A stretch of DNA of 64,000 nucleotides, taken from Xanthomonas hyacinthi (GTDB lineage Bacteria; Pseudomonadota; Gammaproteobacteria; Xanthomonadales; Xanthomonadaceae). The stretch spans positions 1 through 64,000 of the forward strand of contig NZ_CP043476.1 of the NCBI RefSeq assembly GCF_009769165.1, in the 5' to 3' direction. Positions 41,737 through 50,559 of this stretch are shown here, one piece after another. Each line of letters starts with the position of its first letter. Position 1 is the stretch's first letter. The notes under the pieces are model-generated. The model searched no databases and was not told where the DNA came from. It saw only the letters and a program-made list of their open reading frames with translations. Position numbers and translations under genes: made by a program.

Positions 41737-42135
41737 TTACTCGCTGCGGCGCTGCTTCTTCTTGTCCTTGGCCAGGTTGCGGCCGAACTGACGCACGCTG
41801 TTCTTGGCCAGCTCCGAATCGTTTTCCGGGAAATAATCGCCTTCCCAGCGGGTCACCGTGTCGTTGTCGAAATAGACGACGAAATTCTTGATCTCGGTCC
41901 TGCCGAGGCGGTCGAGGCGCTCGGTCGCGGTGTAGTCCCAGCGTTGCGCATGGAACGGATCCGGGATCGACGGGGTGCCGAGCAGCGCGTTGACCTGCTG
42001 CTTGCTTTGCCCGACCTTGAGCTGGTCGACGGCCGCCTGCTTGATCAGGTTGCCTTGGTAGATGGGCTGCTTGTAGATGATTCCGCAGCCAGCGGTGGAC
42101 AGGGCAACAGCGGCGACCAGCAAGAGATTGCGCAT
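41737..42135 (-). CDS. bamE: BAM complex lipoprotein BamE
   Basis: A small outer-membrane lipoprotein of the beta-barrel assembly machine. The 132-residue protein has a signal peptide with lipobox STAGC, then IYKQPIYQGNLI and the SmpA/OmlA domain with VGQSKQQVNALLGTPSIPDPF and WDYTATE. A charged Lys/Arg tail ends it. The start at 42135 puts the lipobox at residue 17. It is divergent from fur with about 100 bases between, which may allow Fur control of both. Confidence 0.96.
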   Translation of the reverse strand: MRNLLLVAAVALSTAGCGIIYKQPIYQGNLIKQAAVDQLKVGQSKQQVNALLGTPSIPDPFHAQRWDYTATERLDRLGRTEIKNFVVYFDNDTVTRWEGDYFPENDSELAKNSVRQFGRNLAKDKKKQRRSE

Positions 42136-42238
42136 CGGGGACAGGACTGAGGGAAACCGCGTCGATGATACACTCCCGACGACCGCCGCGACCCGCCCCG
42201 AGGCAGCTGGCGCTAAACCAGCTATAAACGGAGACGCC

Positions 42239-42661
42239 ATGGAATCCCACGATCTGCGCAAAGTCGGCCTGAAAGTCACGCATCCCCGGATGCGCATCCT
42301 GGAGCTGCTCGAGCAGAAGTCGGCGCGCCACCACATGACTGCCGAAGAGATCTACCGCCAGTTGCTCGATCACGGCGACGAGATCGGCCTGGCCACGGTG
42401 TATCGGGTGCTGACCCAGTTCGAGGCGGCCGGGCTGGTGCTCAAGCACAATTTCGAAGGCGGCCAGGCGGTGTACGAACTCGACCGCGGCGGCCACCACG
42501 ACCACATGGTGGACGTGGATACCGGCAACGTCATCGAATTCGAAAGCGCGCAGATCGAAGAACTGCAGCGCAAGATCGCCGCCGATCATGGCTACGAGCT
42601 GGAAGAGCACTCGCTGGTGCTGTACGTGCGCAGCAAGCGCCCGACCGGCAAGAAGGGCTGA
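42239..42661 (+). CDS. fur: Ferric uptake regulator Fur, cysteine-free
   Basis: A 140-residue iron-sensing repressor. The winged helix includes LKVTHPRMRILELLE and GLATVYRVLTQFEAAGLV. The metal-binding dimer domain has RGGHHDHMVD and the C-terminal LEEHSLVLYVRSKR. The usual CxxC zinc pair after HHDH is replaced by VDVDTG, and the protein has no cysteine at all. It should therefore rely on His/Asp/Glu metal sites only. The ATG at 42239 is preceded by a purine-rich GGAGA. Confidence 0.96.
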   Translation: MESHDLRKVGLKVTHPRMRILELLEQKSARHHMTAEEIYRQLLDHGDEIGLATVYRVLTQFEAAGLVLKHNFEGGQAVYELDRGGHHDHMVDVDTGNVIEFESAQIEELQRKIAADHGYELEEHSLVLYVRSKRPTGKKG

Positions 42662-42734
42662 GCGGTCGGCGCCCTTGCGGGCGCAGTGGCGGTATCGGCA
42701 AGGTTGCTGAACCCGTCGCGGATCCCGACTCCGT

Positions 42735-42840
42735 TCGTCGCGACTGAACCGCTCCTACAGGGAGCCTGCGGCCGACTTGCTGGGGGTGCACTGTGGGAGG
42801 GGCTTCAGCCCCGACCCGGAGCGATCCGAAGCCTGCCGGC
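42735..42840 (+). repeat. Composite REP-like repeat after fur
   Basis: TTCGTCGCGACTGAACCGCT is followed about 50 bases later by GTGGGAGGGGCTTCAGCCCC with the same flanks (GTGCACTG before, CCGAAGCCTGCC after) as the copies at 59474-59700. It occupies most of the 268-base gap between the convergent ends of fur and recN. Confidence 0.75.
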
Positions 42841-42929
42841 TTCCCACGCCTGATGGCCTCCAAGCTATCCAGCGTGGTTCCCACCGTGGCGCTCCAGCTA
42901 TCGAACCACCCAGCCGAGCATGCAGCGCC

Positions 42930-44597
42930 TCAGCCAGCGCTTTGCAGCAGCCGCTTGGCCGCGGCGCGGGCTTCCTTGCTGACCTCCACCCCGCCCAGCA
43001 TCCGCGCCAGCTCTTCCTCACGCTGGCGCGGCGCCAGCAGCTCGACCGAACTCTGGGTCATGCCCTCGACCGGCGCCTTGCTGACCCGGTAATGCGTGTG
43101 GCCCTGCGCGGCGACCTGCGGCAGATGGGTCACGCACAGCACCTGGCGCTGCTCGCCGAGCGCGCGCAGCTTCTTGCCGACGATATCGGCGACCGCGCCG
43201 CCGATGCCCGAATCCACTTCGTCGAACACCATGGTCGGCACCGCGTCCAGGCCCAGCGCGGCGACCTCGATCGCCAGCGAGATGCGCGACAGCTCGCCGC
43301 CGGAGGCGACCTTGCGCAGCGCCCGCGGTGGCTGCCCGGCATTGGCCGCGACCAGGAACTCGACGCGCTCGGCGCCGGCCGGGTCGGGGCGCTCGGCCTC
43401 GTGCGGCTCCAGCTGGATCTCGAAGCGCCCGCCGCCCATGCCCAGTTCGCCGATCAGCGCGCTGGTGTCGCGCGCCAGCGCCTGCGCACCGCGCTGGCGA
43501 GTGCCGCTGAGCGCAGCGGCGGCGTCGCGCCAGGCCTGGCTGGCGCGGGCGATGTCCGCATCCAGCACCTCCAGCCGTTCGCCGGCGCCGCGCAGGCCCT
43601 CGACTTCGGCCAGCAGCGCGTCGCGGTGCTCGCCCAGCGTGTCCGGGGTGACCCGGTGCTTGCGCGCCAGGTCGTGCAGCCGGCCGAGCTTGCGTTCCAT
43701 GTCCTCGAACTGCGCCGGATCGGCGTCGAGGTCGTCGCGGACCCGGTCGACCAGCGCCAGCGCCTCTTCCAGCTGGATCGTGGCGCTGTCGATCAACGCC
43801 TCGACCTCGGCCAGGCGCGGGTCGTACTCGCCGACCTTGCCGAGCTCGTGGCGGGTCTGCTGCAGCAGGGCCAGCACCGCCGGCGCCTCGTCGCCGTTGA
43901 GCCGCTGCGCGGCGCCCTCGCAGGCGCCGATCAGCGCCGCGGCGTGGGCCTGGCGGCGATGGTTGGCATCCAGCGCGGCGATCGCCGCCGGGGCCAGGTC
44001 CTCGCGCTGCAGCTCGGCCAGCTGGTGTTCGAGGAAGCCGATGCGGTCGGACACGTCGCCCTGCGCCAGCAGCGTCTCGCGCTCGCCCAGCAGCGCCTGC
44101 CAGCGCGCGGCGGCGGCGCGCACCGCGGCGCGTTCGGCCTCGTTGCGGGCGTAGGCGTCGAGCAGGCCGAGCTGGCTGCCGCGCGAGAGCAGCGCCTGGT
44201 GTTCGTGCTGGCCGTGGATCTCGACCAGGTGCCCGGCCAGCTCGGCCAGCTGCGATGAGGTCACCGGACGGCCGTTGATCCAGGCGCGCGAGCCGCCGTC
44301 GGCGCGGATCACCCGGCGCAGCTGGCAGTGTTCGTCGTCGTCGAGTTCGTTCTCGCGCAGCCAGGCGCGCGCCGGGGCGGCCTCGGGCACGGCGAATTCG
44401 GCCGACAGTTCGGCGCGGTCGGCGCCGTGGCGGACCACGCCGCTGTCGGCGCGCAGCCCGGACAGGAAGCCGAGCGCGTCCACCATCAGCGACTTGCCGG
44501 CGCCGGTTTCGCCGGACACCACGGTCATGCCAGGGCCGAATTCCAGTTCGGTCCCGCGCACGACGGCGAAATCCTTGATCGAGAGATGTCTGAGCAT
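42930..44597 (-). CDS. recN: DNA repair protein RecN
   Basis: An SMC-like ATPase that acts early in double-strand-break repair. The 555-residue protein has Walker A SGETGAGKSLMVDAL near residue 30, a central coiled coil (about 165-370), and the C-terminal ATPase half with SGGELSRISLAI (signature) and VFDEVDSGIGG (Walker B). The start at 44597 (MLRHLSIKDFAVV) is the family norm. It is divergent from hrcA. No LexA-type box was recognised in the 112-base spacer. Confidence 0.97.
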   Translation of the reverse strand: MLRHLSIKDFAVVRGTELEFGPGMTVVSGETGAGKSLMVDALGFLSGLRADSGVVRHGADRAELSAEFAVPEAAPARAWLRENELDDDEHCQLRRVIRADGGSRAWINGRPVTSSQLAELAGHLVEIHGQHEHQALLSRGSQLGLLDAYARNEAERAAVRAAAARWQALLGERETLLAQGDVSDRIGFLEHQLAELQREDLAPAAIAALDANHRRQAHAAALIGACEGAAQRLNGDEAPAVLALLQQTRHELGKVGEYDPRLAEVEALIDSATIQLEEALALVDRVRDDLDADPAQFEDMERKLGRLHDLARKHRVTPDTLGEHRDALLAEVEGLRGAGERLEVLDADIARASQAWRDAAAALSGTRQRGAQALARDTSALIGELGMGGGRFEIQLEPHEAERPDPAGAERVEFLVAANAGQPPRALRKVASGGELSRISLAIEVAALGLDAVPTMVFDEVDSGIGGAVADIVGKKLRALGEQRQVLCVTHLPQVAAQGHTHYRVSKAPVEGMTQSSVELLAPRQREEELARMLGGVEVSKEARAAAKRLLQSAG

Positions 44598-44654
44598 GGG
44601 GGTCGGAATCCGGGGCCGCGCAACGCTAGCACGCGCGGGTAGATGGGCCAATGA

Positions 44655-44681
44655 CTTGCCAAGCCGGCATGCAGCCATTAT
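44655..44681 (+). promoter_or_regulatory. Sigma-32-like promoter of hrcA
   Basis: CTTGCC (44655-44660) and GCCATTAT (44674-44681) are spaced by 13 bases, near the heat-shock consensus CTTGAA...CCCATnT. The hrcA start lies 29 bases after the -10 element. Confidence 0.5.
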
Positions 44682-44709
44682 CTAGTGTCAAGTCTCACGG
44701 ATTGATTGC

Positions 44710-45768
44710 ATGCGCGCCTCCCCGGTCCACTCCTCGCTCGACCCCCGCGCCCGGCAGCTGTTGCGCACGCTGATCTCACGCTATATCCGCGACGGCGAAC
44801 CGGTCGGCTCGCAGACCCTGGCCCGCCACGCCGGGCTGGACGTGAGTCCGGCGACGATCCGCAACATCCTCGCCGACCTGGAGGACGCCGGCCTGCTCAG
44901 CTCGCCGCACACCTCGGCCGGGCGCATTCCCACCGCCACCGGCTACCGGGTGTTCGTCGACAGCCTGGTGCAGATGCGCCCGCCGGGCGAGGTCGAGGTG
45001 GCGCGGCTGCGCGCGGAGATGAGCAATGCCGCCGGCACCCAGGCGCTGCTCGGCAGCGCCTCGGAGCTGCTGTCGGCGATGACCCATTTCGTCGGCGTGG
45101 TCAGCGCGCCCAAGCGCGAGCAGTTCGCGTTCCGGCACATCGACTTCGTGCCGCTGGACGCGCGCCGGGTGCTGGCGATCCTGGTGTTCGCCGACAACGA
45201 GGTGCAGAACCGGGTCATCGAACCGCGCAAGGCCTACGAGCCGGCCGAGCTGGAACGGGTGGCCAATTATCTGAACGTGCATTTCGCCGGCCGCGCGCTG
45301 GCCGACATCCGCGCCAGCCTGGTGCGCGACCTGCGCCATGCGCGCGACGAGATGCAGCTGCTGCTGGCGCACAGCGTGGAGCTGGCAGAGCAGGCGCTGG
45401 CCCCGGCCGGCGACGACATGGTGCTGGCCGGGCAGACCAAGCTGATGGGGGTGCAGGACCTGTCGGACCTGGAGCGGCTGCGCGAGCTGTTCGAGATCTT
45501 CGCCAGCAAGCGCGAGATCCTGCAGCTGCTGGAGCGCACCATCCGCGCGCCGGGGGTGCGCATCTTCATCGGCGAAGAGACCGGTGTGGTGCCGCTGGAG
45601 AGCGTGTCGCTGGTCACCGCGCCATACATGGCCGGCGGCCAGGTGCTGGGGGTGCTGGGGGTGATCGGTCCCAAGCGCATGGACTACGACCGGGTGATCC
45701 CGCTGGTGCAGACCGCCGCCGAAATGCTGGGCGCGGCCCTGGACCCGACCCCGCCGGCAGAACGCTAG
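44710..45768 (+). CDS. hrcA: Heat-inducible transcription repressor HrcA
   Basis: Represses class I heat-shock genes by binding CIRCE elements and needs GroEL for activity. The 352-residue protein has the N-terminal winged helix (DGEPVGSQTLAR, LDVSPATIRNILADLEDAGLL), the HTSAGRIPTATGYRVFVD segment and a GAF-like C-terminal domain ending in VIGPKRMDYDRVIPLV. It heads hrcA-grpE-dnaK-dnaJ. No CIRCE is visible in this window, so its targets (probably groESL) lie elsewhere. Confidence 0.97.
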   Translation: MRASPVHSSLDPRARQLLRTLISRYIRDGEPVGSQTLARHAGLDVSPATIRNILADLEDAGLLSSPHTSAGRIPTATGYRVFVDSLVQMRPPGEVEVARLRAEMSNAAGTQALLGSASELLSAMTHFVGVVSAPKREQFAFRHIDFVPLDARRVLAILVFADNEVQNRVIEPRKAYEPAELERVANYLNVHFAGRALADIRASLVRDLRHARDEMQLLLAHSVELAEQALAPAGDDMVLAGQTKLMGVQDLSDLERLRELFEIFASKREILQLLERTIRAPGVRIFIGEETGVVPLESVSLVTAPYMAGGQVLGVLGVIGPKRMDYDRVIPLVQTAAEMLGAALDPTPPAER

Positions 45769-45798
45769 CGCACAGGGCAGGGCTTGCCGCCCGCTTTT

Positions 45799-45830
45799 CC
45801 CATTCCCGATTCCCGTCTCCCCATTCCCCC
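45799..45830 (+). repeat. CATTCCC-rich low-complexity spacer
   Basis: Three degenerate copies of CCATTCCC / GATTCCC lie between hrcA and grpE. The same motif recurs before dnaJ and, in a reverse-complement-like form, after dnaJ. Confidence 0.55.
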
Positions 45831-45917
45831 AGATGCAACACAGCATCTTGAATCCCACTGCCGCGCCCACATTGGTGGTCCGGTAGGGCGGGTGCATCTC
45901 CCGCCAGGGAACCGGAA

Positions 45918-46439
45918 ATGAACCAAGAGCACCCCGAATTCGATTCTGAACATCTCTCCGAGGCACAGCAGCCGTCGTCCGATCCGCTGCAGGCGCAGAT
46001 CGAAACGCTGCGCAGCGAGCTGGCGCTGGTCAAGGCCGACGCACTGCGCGAGCGCGCGGACCTGGAAAACCAGCGCAAGCGCATCGCCCGCGACGTCGAG
46101 CAGGCGCGCAAGTTCGCCAACGAGCGCCTGCTCGGCGACCTGCTGCCGGTGTTCGACAGCCTGGACGCCGGCCTGACCGCCGCCGGCAGCGAACCCAGCC
46201 CGCTGCGCGACGGCCTGGAACTGACCTACAAGCAGCTGCTCAAGGTCGCCGCCGACAACGGCCTGACCCTGCTCGACCCGACCGGGCAGCCGTTCAACCC
46301 GGAGCACCACCAGGCGATCAGCCAGGCCGAGGCCGACGGCGTCGCCCCCGGCCAGGTGATGCAGGTGTTCCAGAAGGGCTACCTGCTCAACGAGCGCCTG
46401 CTGCGGCCCGCGCTCGTGGTGGTCGCCAAGCACGATTGA
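45918..46439 (+). CDS. grpE: Nucleotide exchange factor GrpE
   Basis: Releases ADP from DnaK. The 173-residue protein has a long N-terminal coiled coil (residues 20-70), [13 protein letters not shown], and the C-terminal beta-wing with [11 protein letters not shown] and [18 protein letters not shown]. It follows hrcA by 149 bases. The ATG at 45918 has GGAA upstream. Length is slightly below E. coli's 197. Confidence 0.97.
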   Translation: MNQEHPEFDSEHLSEAQQPSSDPLQAQIETLRSELALVKADALRERADLENQRKRIARDVEQARKFANERLLGDLLPVFDSLDAGLTAAGSEPSPLRDGLELTYKQLLKVAADNGLTLLDPTGQPFNPEHHQAISQAEADGVAPGQVMQVFQKGYLLNERLLRPALVVVAKHD

Positions 46440-46507
46440 GGCGCGCCGCCGCCGGTTCGCGCCTGAATCGGGCGCGGCCGCGGCGGAACGCTAATGTGCG
46501 GTGATGG

Positions 46508-46535
46508 CTTGAATGAACGGCGGCCATCCCTATAT
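46508..46535 (+). promoter_or_regulatory. Sigma-32-like promoter upstream of dnaK
   Basis: CTTGAA (46508-46513) and CCCTATAT (46528-46535) with a 14-base spacer match the heat-shock promoter consensus well. They sit 54 bases before the dnaK start, in the grpE-dnaK gap, giving dnaK its own heat-inducible start. Confidence 0.65.
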
Positions 46536-46588
46536 CCGAACCAGACCCCGGCAGCGGCCGGACACCAGAAATTTTCAGGAGTCATCCA

Positions 46589-48508
46589 ATGGGCAAGATC
46601 ATCGGCATCGACCTGGGCACGACCAACTCGTGCGTGGCGATCATGGACGGCGGCAAGGCCCGCGTCATCGAAAATTCCGAAGGCGACCGCACCACGCCCT
46701 CGATCGTCGCCTACACCAAGGACGGCGAAGTGCTGGTGGGCGCCTCGGCCAAGCGCCAGGCGGTCACCAATCCGAAGAACACCTTCTACGCGGTGAAGCG
46801 CCTGATCGGCCGCAAGTTCACCGACGCCGAAGTGCAGAAGGACATCGGCCTGGTGCCGTACGGCATCGTCCAGCACGACAACGGCGACGCCTGGGTGGCC
46901 ACCGCCGACGGCCGCAAGCTGGCCTCGCAGGAGATCTCCGCGCAGGTGCTGGAGAAGATGAAGAAGACCGCCGAGGCGTTCCTGGGCGAGCCGGTCACCG
47001 AGGCGGTGATCACCGTGCCGGCGTACTTCAACGACAGCCAGCGCCAGGCGACCAAGGACGCCGGCCGCATCGCCGGCCTGGACGTCAAGCGCATCATCAA
47101 CGAGCCGACCGCCGCGGCGCTGGCCTACGGGCTGGACAAGGGCCAGGGCGGCGATCGCAAGATCGCGGTGTACGACCTGGGCGGCGGCACCTTCGACGTG
47201 TCGATCATCGAGATCGCCAACGTCGACGGCGAGAAGCAGTTCGAAGTGCTGGCCACCAACGGCGACACCTTCCTGGGCGGCGAAGACTTCGACAAGCGCG
47301 TCATCGATTATCTGGTCGAGGAATTCAACAAGGACCAGGGCATCGACCTGCGCAAGGATCCGCTGGCGCTGCAGCGCCTGAAGGATGCGGCCGAGCGCGC
47401 CAAGATCGAGCTGTCGTCCTCGCAGCAGACCGAAGTCAACCTGCCGTACGTCACCGCCGACGCGTCGGGCCCGAAGCACCTCAACATCAAGCTGACCCGG
47501 GCCAAGCTCGAGGCGCTGGTCGAGGACCTGGTCAAGCGCACCATCGAGCCGTGCCGCACCGCGCTCAACGACGCCGGCCTGCGCGCCAGCGACGTGACCG
47601 AGGTGATCCTGGTCGGCGGCCAGACCCGCATGCCGAAGGTGCAGCAGGCGGTGTCCGAGTTCTTCGGCAAGGAGCCGCGCAAGGACGTCAACCCCGACGA
47701 GGCCGTGGCGCTGGGCGCGGCGATCCAGGGCGGCGTGCTGGCCGGCGACGTCAAGGACGTGCTGCTGCTCGACGTGACCCCGCTGAGCCTGGGCATCGAG
47801 ACCCTGGGCGGCGTGTTCACCAAGATCATCGAGAAGAACACCACGATCCCGACCAAGGCTTCGCAGACCTTCTCCACTGCCGAGGACAACCAGTCCGCGG
47901 TCACCGTGCACGTGCTGCAGGGCGAGCGCGAGCAGGCCCGCTACAACAAGTCGCTGGCCAAGTTCGACCTGTCCGGAATCGAGCCGGCGCCGCGCGGCCT
48001 GCCGCAGGTGGAGGTGTCCTTCGACATCGACGCCAACGGCATCCTGCACGTGTCGGCCAAGGACAAGAAGACCAACAAGGAGCAGAAGGTCGAGATCAAG
48101 GCCGGCTCCGGCCTGTCGGACGACGAGATCCAGCGGATGGTCGCCGACGCGGAAGCCAACCGCGAGGAAGACAAGAAGTTCCACGAGCTGGTGCAGGCGC
48201 GCAACCAGGCCGACGGCCTGATCCACGCCACCCGCAGCGCGATCGGCGAACACGGCAGCAAGGTCGGCGGCGACGTGATCGGCAAGGTCGAGGCGGCGCT
48301 GGCGGACCTGGAAACGGCGATGAAGGGCGACGACAAGGGCCAGATCGAGGCCAGGACCAAGGCGCTGGAAGAAGCGGGCCAGTCGCTGTATGCGGCCGCG
48401 GCCGCCGGCGAACAGCAGCCGGGCGCCGCCCCGGGCGGCGCGCAGGCCGCCGGCGACGACGTGGTCGACGCCGAGTTCACCGAAGTCAAGGACGACAAGA
48501 AGGCGTGA
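46589..48508 (+). CDS. dnaK: Chaperone DnaK (Hsp70)
   Basis: ATP-driven chaperone for nascent and stress-unfolded proteins. The 639-residue protein (E. coli 638) has [17 protein letters not shown], the phosphate motif [26 protein letters not shown], the linker region [15 protein letters not shown], and the helical lid with a C-terminal [11 protein letters not shown], close to the usual EEVKD end. SD AGGAG precedes the ATG. A terminator follows 24 bases after the stop. Confidence 0.99.
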   Translation: MGKIIGIDLGTTNSCVAIMDGGKARVIENSEGDRTTPSIVAYTKDGEVLVGASAKRQAVTNPKNTFYAVKRLIGRKFTDAEVQKDIGLVPYGIVQHDNGDAWVATADGRKLASQEISAQVLEKMKKTAEAFLGEPVTEAVITVPAYFNDSQRQATKDAGRIAGLDVKRIINEPTAAALAYGLDKGQGGDRKIAVYDLGGGTFDVSIIEIANVDGEKQFEVLATNGDTFLGGEDFDKRVIDYLVEEFNKDQGIDLRKDPLALQRLKDAAERAKIELSSSQQTEVNLPYVTADASGPKHLNIKLTRAKLEALVEDLVKRTIEPCRTALNDAGLRASDVTEVILVGGQTRMPKVQQAVSEFFGKEPRKDVNPDEAVALGAAIQGGVLAGDVKDVLLLDVTPLSLGIETLGGVFTKIIEKNTTIPTKASQTFSTAEDNQSAVTVHVLQGEREQARYNKSLAKFDLSGIEPAPRGLPQVEVSFDIDANGILHVSAKDKKTNKEQKVEIKAGSGLSDDEIQRMVADAEANREEDKKFHELVQARNQADGLIHATRSAIGEHGSKVGGDVIGKVEAALADLETAMKGDDKGQIEARTKALEEAGQSLYAAAAAGEQQPGAAPGGAQAAGDDVVDAEFTEVKDDKKA

Positions 48509-48531
48509 TCCAGCCTTAGGGAATCGGTTCT

Positions 48532-48570
48532 CGAAGGAGCGGTGCTCAGGCTCCGCTCCTTCGCCGTTTT
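48532..48570 (+). terminator. Terminator between dnaK and dnaJ
   Basis: An 11-bp perfect stem (48532-48542 with 48553-48563) closes a ten-base loop and is followed by TTTT at 48567-48570. It should reduce read-through into dnaJ and so set a DnaK excess. Confidence 0.75.
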
Positions 48571-48625
48571 AAGGTTCCCGGTTTCATCGCCGCTATGACT
48601 AATCGCTACAGGATGCCTGTTTTGA

Positions 48626-48655
48626 ACCATTCCCCATTCCCCATCGCCCATTCCC
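48626..48655 (+). repeat. CCATTCCCC tandem spacer before dnaJ
   Basis: Consecutive CCATTCCCC-like units reach to within five bases of the dnaJ start, so the region that normally holds the ribosome-binding site is built of repeat units and has no clear Shine-Dalgarno. Confidence 0.55.
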
Positions 48656-48659
48656 AGCC

Positions 48660-49796
48660 ATGAGCAAACGCGACTATTACGAAGTGCTGGGCGTGGCCCG
48701 TAGCGCCGGCGACGACGAGCTGAAGAAGGCCTATCGCCGCTGCGCGATGAAGCACCACCCCGACCGCAATCCGGGCGACCACGCCGCCGAGGCCGCGTTC
48801 AAGGAGTGCAAGGAGGCCTACGAGGTCCTGTCCGACGGCAACAAGCGGCGCATGTACGACGCGCACGGCCATGCCGCGTTCGAGCACGGCATGGGCGGCG
48901 GTGGCGGTCCTGGCGCTCCTGGCGGCCCGGACATGGGCGACATCTTCGGCGACATCTTCGGCAACATCTTCGGCGGCGCCGGCGGCGGCGGCCGTGCGGC
49001 GCGGCGCGGCGCCGACATCGGCTACGTGCTGGAACTGGACCTGGAAGAAGCGGTGGCCGGGATCGAGCGGCGCATCGAGATCCCGACCCTGGGCGAATGC
49101 GCGCACTGCCACGGCAGCGGCTCGGAAGACGGCAAGGTCGAGACCTGCAGCACCTGCCAAGGCCGCGGCCAGGTGCGGATCCAGCGCGGCATCTTCGCGA
49201 TGCAGCAGAGCTGCCCGCATTGCGCCGGGCGCGGCCAGATCGTGCAGAACCCGTGCGGCAGCTGCCATGGCGCCGGCCGCGTCGAGGAAACCAAGGTGCT
49301 GTCGGTGAAGATCCCGCCCGGCGTGGACAATGGCGACCGCATCCGTCTGTCCGGCGAGGGCGAGGCCGGTCCGGCCGGCACCCCGCCGGGCGACCTGTAC
49401 GTGGAAGTGCGGGTGCGCGAGCATCCGATCTTCCAGCGCGACGGCGACGACCTGCACTGCGAAGTGCCGATCCGCATTTCCCAGGCCGCGCTCGGCGACA
49501 GCGTGCGTGTGGCCACGCTCGGCGGCGAGGCGGAGATCCGCATCCCCGCCGAAACCCAGACCGGCAAGCTGTTCCGGCTGCGCGGCAAGGGCGTGCGCTC
49601 GGTGCGCAGCCGCAGCGAAGGCGATCTGTACTGCCGCGTGGTGGTGGAGACGCCGGTCAACCTGACCCCCGACCAGCGCCAGCTACTGGAACAATTCGAA
49701 GCCACCTTCACCGGCGAGGACGCGCGCAAGCATTCGCCGAAGTCGGCGACCTTCATCGACGGGGTAAAGGGGTTCTGGGACCGGATGACGTCGTAG
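48660..49796 (+). CDS. dnaJ: Co-chaperone DnaJ (Hsp40)
   Basis: Delivers substrates to DnaK and stimulates its ATPase. The 378-residue protein has the J domain with HPD ([11 protein letters not shown], residues 30-40), a Gly/Phe region (about 75-115), four zinc-finger repeats ([36 protein letters not shown]) and two C-terminal substrate domains. It is separated from dnaK by a terminator and a CATTCCC repeat spacer. Confidence 0.99.
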   Translation: MSKRDYYEVLGVARSAGDDELKKAYRRCAMKHHPDRNPGDHAAEAAFKECKEAYEVLSDGNKRRMYDAHGHAAFEHGMGGGGGPGAPGGPDMGDIFGDIFGNIFGGAGGGGRAARRGADIGYVLELDLEEAVAGIERRIEIPTLGECAHCHGSGSEDGKVETCSTCQGRGQVRIQRGIFAMQQSCPHCAGRGQIVQNPCGSCHGAGRVEETKVLSVKIPPGVDNGDRIRLSGEGEAGPAGTPPGDLYVEVRVREHPIFQRDGDDLHCEVPIRISQAALGDSVRVATLGGEAEIRIPAETQTGKLFRLRGKGVRSVRSRSEGDLYCRVVVETPVNLTPDQRQLLEQFEATFTGEDARKHSPKSATFIDGVKGFWDRMTS

Positions 49797-49800
49797 GGCG

Positions 49801-49830
49801 CTCGGGATTCGGGATTCGGGATTCGGGATT
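49801..49830 (+). repeat. Tandem GGGATTC repeat after dnaJ
   Basis: Four near-perfect head-to-tail copies of the heptamer GGGATTC start four bases after the dnaJ stop. Short intergenic arrays like this tend to vary between strains. Confidence 0.75.
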
Positions 49831-49850
49831 TTCGCAAGTGCGCTGCATTT

Positions 49851-49875
49851 GTGGGGGCGTCAGCCCCGACGCGTT
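49851..49875 (+). repeat. REP-like hairpin, variant copy
   Basis: GTGGGGGCGTCAGCCCCGAC is a divergent copy of the dispersed hairpin seen near 12.4, 42.8 and 59.5 kb, with one unpaired position in the stem. Confidence 0.55.
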
Positions 49876-49903
49876 ACCGGGACCTGATTCCCTGCACCGC
49901 GCA

Positions 49904-50092
49904 AATAAAAAAATCGGATACCCGAAGGTCTGGTTCGATGCTCGGCTTTCGCATCCCGACCCGGACAAGGTGAGCGCGGCCTACAATCACGCCGAGTACG
50001 TCGAGCAGCGGCGGCGGATGATGCAGGACTGGGCCGATCGCATCGATCTGCTCGAGCAGGTGGCGGCTGCAAGCCGACATCTGGGCATCTGA
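49904..50092 (+). pseudogene. C-terminal remnant of a tyrosine recombinase (integrase)
   Basis: About 60 codons ending in TGA at 50092 encode LSHPDPDKVSAAYNHAEY followed by a Glu/Arg-rich helix and MMQDWADRID. This is the characteristic end of phage and island integrases, after the catalytic Tyr region. The catalytic domain upstream is absent; the frame runs back into dnaJ's shadow. It marks a deleted or decayed mobile element between dnaJ and the Nudix gene. No attachment repeat was recognised. Confidence 0.65.
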
Positions 50093-50242
50093 GCATCCAC
50101 CTGGAAGGCGTGACCGATCTGTTGGATGGCCCGTCCACATCCGCTGCGCCCGCCCCAACGCTGCTGGTGAAGAAACCGGCAACCACCGATAACGAAAGGG
50201 CTGCGCCGGTTTTCCGGCCCTCCGCTATTACCGGGCCCGCAG

Positions 50243-50464
50243 GTGCAGCCAGTGCTGTCGCAGGAGCAGCGTCAGCGCAATGGAATGATGGACATCTACA
50301 ACGCGCCGCACCTTCTGTCGGTCGCGGATTTTGCGAAGATGGCCGGCAATGCGCCAGGGCTTAGCGACGGTGGACTGGCGATGGCCGCGCGCGGACAGGC
50401 GATGGCTGCACTCTCGGTTATCGGTCCGATGCACCAACCCGGCAACGGGCATCGCAGGGTCTAG
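50243..50464 (+). CDS. Small unrecognised protein or fragment
   Basis: A 73-codon frame starting at GTG 50243, with an internal ATG at 50284, after the integrase remnant. It contains NAPHLLSVADFAKMAG, reminiscent of the helix-turn-helix lead-in of some small DNA-binding or antitoxin-like proteins, but I cannot assign a family. The frame stops at 50464. It may be a relic of the same mobile element. It could be non-coding. Confidence 0.25.
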   Translation: MQPVLSQEQRQRNGMMDIYNAPHLLSVADFAKMAGNAPGLSDGGLAMAARGQAMAALSVIGPMHQPGNGHRRV

Positions 50465-50559
50465 CGCACCATGATACGGTGCCACATTCGGACCTGGTTC
50501 ACCTGATGAGGATAGCCTTCAGGAGAACGTGCCGGCGCTGACCGTGAGGGAGACCCGGA

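Noticed and set aside
44598..44709. LexA box or CIRCE element between recN and hrcA
   Set aside because: Only a CTAGCAC half resembling CIRCE was seen. No full inverted repeat and no LexA-type TTAG...CTAA site is present.
48621..48644. Sigma-32 promoter (TTTGAA...CCCCAT) before dnaJ
   Set aside because: The -10 part is one of several repeated CCCCATT units, so the match is likely by chance.
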